DNA of 15,074 nt, taken from NCBI GenBank assembly GCA_022570975.1, contig JACZYS010000017.1:4214-19287 (forward strand). The letters run 5' to 3'. The translations under genes and the position numbers were made by a program. Every line of letters begins with the position of its first letter. Position 1 is the first letter of the stretch. The notes beneath the pieces are model-generated. The model was not told the origin of the DNA and searched no databases. It was given only the letters and a program-made list of their open reading frames with translations. Shown here piece after piece: positions 14,545-15,074 of the stretch. This DNA is from Candidatus Zixiibacteriota bacterium (GTDB lineage: Bacteria > Zixibacteria > MSB-5A5 > GN15 > FEB-12).

Positions 14545-14788
14545 TGCTGCGGTACCCTTTCCAAAACTGAAAGACCGTCGCAACGCGCGCTACGGTTCAA
14601 CGTAGTCGGCCGCCCACAGGCTCACAAGACGTACGGCGCGCGCGCGGCGCATTTGTCGCCGCCCGGCAATGCTTGTGCCATACAACTGCCACAACCGGGC
14701 GCGCCGGTGCGAGCGGTCCTACCCCCATATCGCGCAAGCCGCGTCGGCACGCCGTGGGAGTCTTTGACAGTGGGTAACTTGCGCAAAT

Positions 14789-14818
14789 TTGACGGCTTCA
14801 CCAATCAGGTGCTACAAT
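14789..14818 (+). promoter_or_regulatory. Promoter in the foreign segment
   Basis: TTGACG (14789-14794) and TACAAT (14813-14818) with an 18-nt spacer form a good sigma70-type promoter. Another perfect TTGACA lies at 14764-14769 without a matching -10. Transcription would begin near 14826, upstream of the leader terminator and the small gene at 14934. Confidence 0.58.
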
Positions 14819-14839
14819 TTCCCCGTGCAGCTCGTGGAT

Positions 14840-14903
14840 GGGGCTGTTTGAACTCGAAGGAATGCCCCCCTTCGCTGCCCGAGCAGGCCGGAGGGGTTTT
14901 TTT
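14840..14903 (+). terminator. Strong intrinsic terminator in a leader, with a possible competing anti-terminator
   Basis: CCCCTTCG (14867-14874), CTGC, loop CCGA, GCAG, a 2-nt bulge, then CGGA and GGGG (to 14896) form a 12-bp stem followed by seven T (14897-14903). It lies between the promoter at 14789-14818 and the ATG at 14934, with no promoter after it. An upstream GGGGC (14840-14844) can pair with GCCCC (14864-14868), overlapping the terminator's left arm, which suggests a conditional (attenuator-type) terminator. Confidence 0.6.
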
Positions 14904-14933
14904 GTTCGTTCAATAGTCGAAAGGAGCTACGCC

Positions 14934-15074
14934 ATGTCGAGAAATCGTAACGCCATTGGCAGTCACGCACGGAACGCGCTTGCGGAGATGCAGCTTGAAA
15001 TGCAAACCATCGGGCACCAAGCCGGCCAACGCGCGGGCGAGATCGGCGAGAAGGCCCGCGAACGAGCCACCACG
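14934..15074 (+). CDS. N-terminal 47 residues of a small helical protein in the foreign segment
   Basis: ATG 14934 is preceded by AAAGGAGC and the frame is open to the window end. The residues (MSRNRNAIGSHARNALAEM, then QLEMQTIGHQAGQRAGEIGE and KARERATT) are charged, Ala/Gln/Glu-rich and probably amphipathic helix, with no signal peptide or known motif. A DUF883-like or phasin-like protein is possible but unsupported. It is expressed from the 14789-14818 promoter only if the leader terminator is bypassed. Confidence 0.55.
   Translation, partial: MSRNRNAIGSHARNALAEMQLEMQTIGHQAGQRAGEIGEKARERATT

Larger units (their letters stand above)
14479..15074. other. Foreign, GC-rich segment joined to fmt (probable assembly chimera)
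   Basis: From about 14470-14480 to the end, composition changes abruptly; for example 14581-14640 is about two thirds G+C, while 13741-13800 is about one third. Codon style, SD (AAGGAGC) and terminator type all look proteobacterial. It carries a self-consistent intergenic layout: a truncated gene start on the minus strand, a promoter on the plus strand, a leader terminator and a small gene start. Between 14545 and 14788 I see no coding region, only GC-rich spacer with CG-dinucleotide runs near 14634-14650. Confidence 0.85.

Noticed and set aside
14622..14804. 60-codon minus-strand ORF in the GC-rich tail
   Set aside because: No SD, no recognisable motif, Arg/Gly-rich content typical of chance frames in GC-rich DNA, and it overlaps the likely promoter region of the plus-strand gene.
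13903..14916. A full-length 337-residue Fmt
   Set aside because: Residues after about 192 are GC-rich and unlike the Fmt C-terminal domain; the open frame is accidental after the junction.

Overview
The window reads as bacterial chromosomal DNA from a Gram-negative, uncultured-type lineage. The native part is AT-rich (visually around 40% GC) and almost fully coding. The mix of genes suggests a candidate phylum such as Zixibacteria or a relative in the FCB group. This mix includes a secreted Ni-superoxide dismutase, a YtfI/YtfJ pair outside Firmicutes, an alpha2-type glycyl-tRNA synthetase, and a large MshEN/receiver/PATAN protein. That placement is inference, not proof. No phage, transposon or CRISPR system is visible in the native part.

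Layout. 1-156: tail of an unidentified gene. 200-1279 (+): exported helical-repeat (TPR-like) protein. 1282-3837 (-): 851-residue signalling protein with two c-di-GMP-binding-type MshEN motifs, receiver-like domains (two made by an in-frame 429-bp tandem duplication), a degenerate HD domain and a C-terminal PATAN/DUF4388 domain. 4075-6585 (+): FtsB/DivIC-like protein, RecO and glycyl-tRNA synthetase, tightly packed. 6582-9761 (-): selD followed 3 nt later by a GT-C-type membrane glycosyltransferase. 10056-13776 (+): NAD-type isocitrate dehydrogenase, DUF2953 protein, YtfJ, secreted NiSOD, YajC and peptide deformylase, then fmt.

The two best biological points are cryptic in a plain ORF call. 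First, selD is a selenoprotein gene: its true ATG is at 9761, and an in-frame TGA at 9699-9701 occupies the catalytic Cys/Sec position, followed by a well-placed bacterial SECIS-like hairpin. A conventional ORF caller starts too late and loses the active site. Second, the small gene at 12275-12736 encodes a nickel superoxide dismutase. Its nickel-hook histidine lies directly after a predicted signal-peptide cleavage site, so ordinary signal peptidase could create the metal site.

The last ~600 bases are a different genome. Near 14478 the fmt frame runs into GC-rich, proteobacterium-like DNA that carries its own divergent gene start, promoter, leader terminator and small-gene start. The 337-codon open frame there is a chimera; only about 192 residues are Fmt. 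The simplest explanation is an assembly chimera at a contig end.

Several intergenic regions hold structure worth checking. These are two interleaved 9-bp inverted repeats after sodN, a two-step stem-loop before yajC, and a near-consensus promoter with a +1 palindrome and overlapping mini-ORF before the isocitrate dehydrogenase. There are also diverged direct repeats between selD and that promoter.
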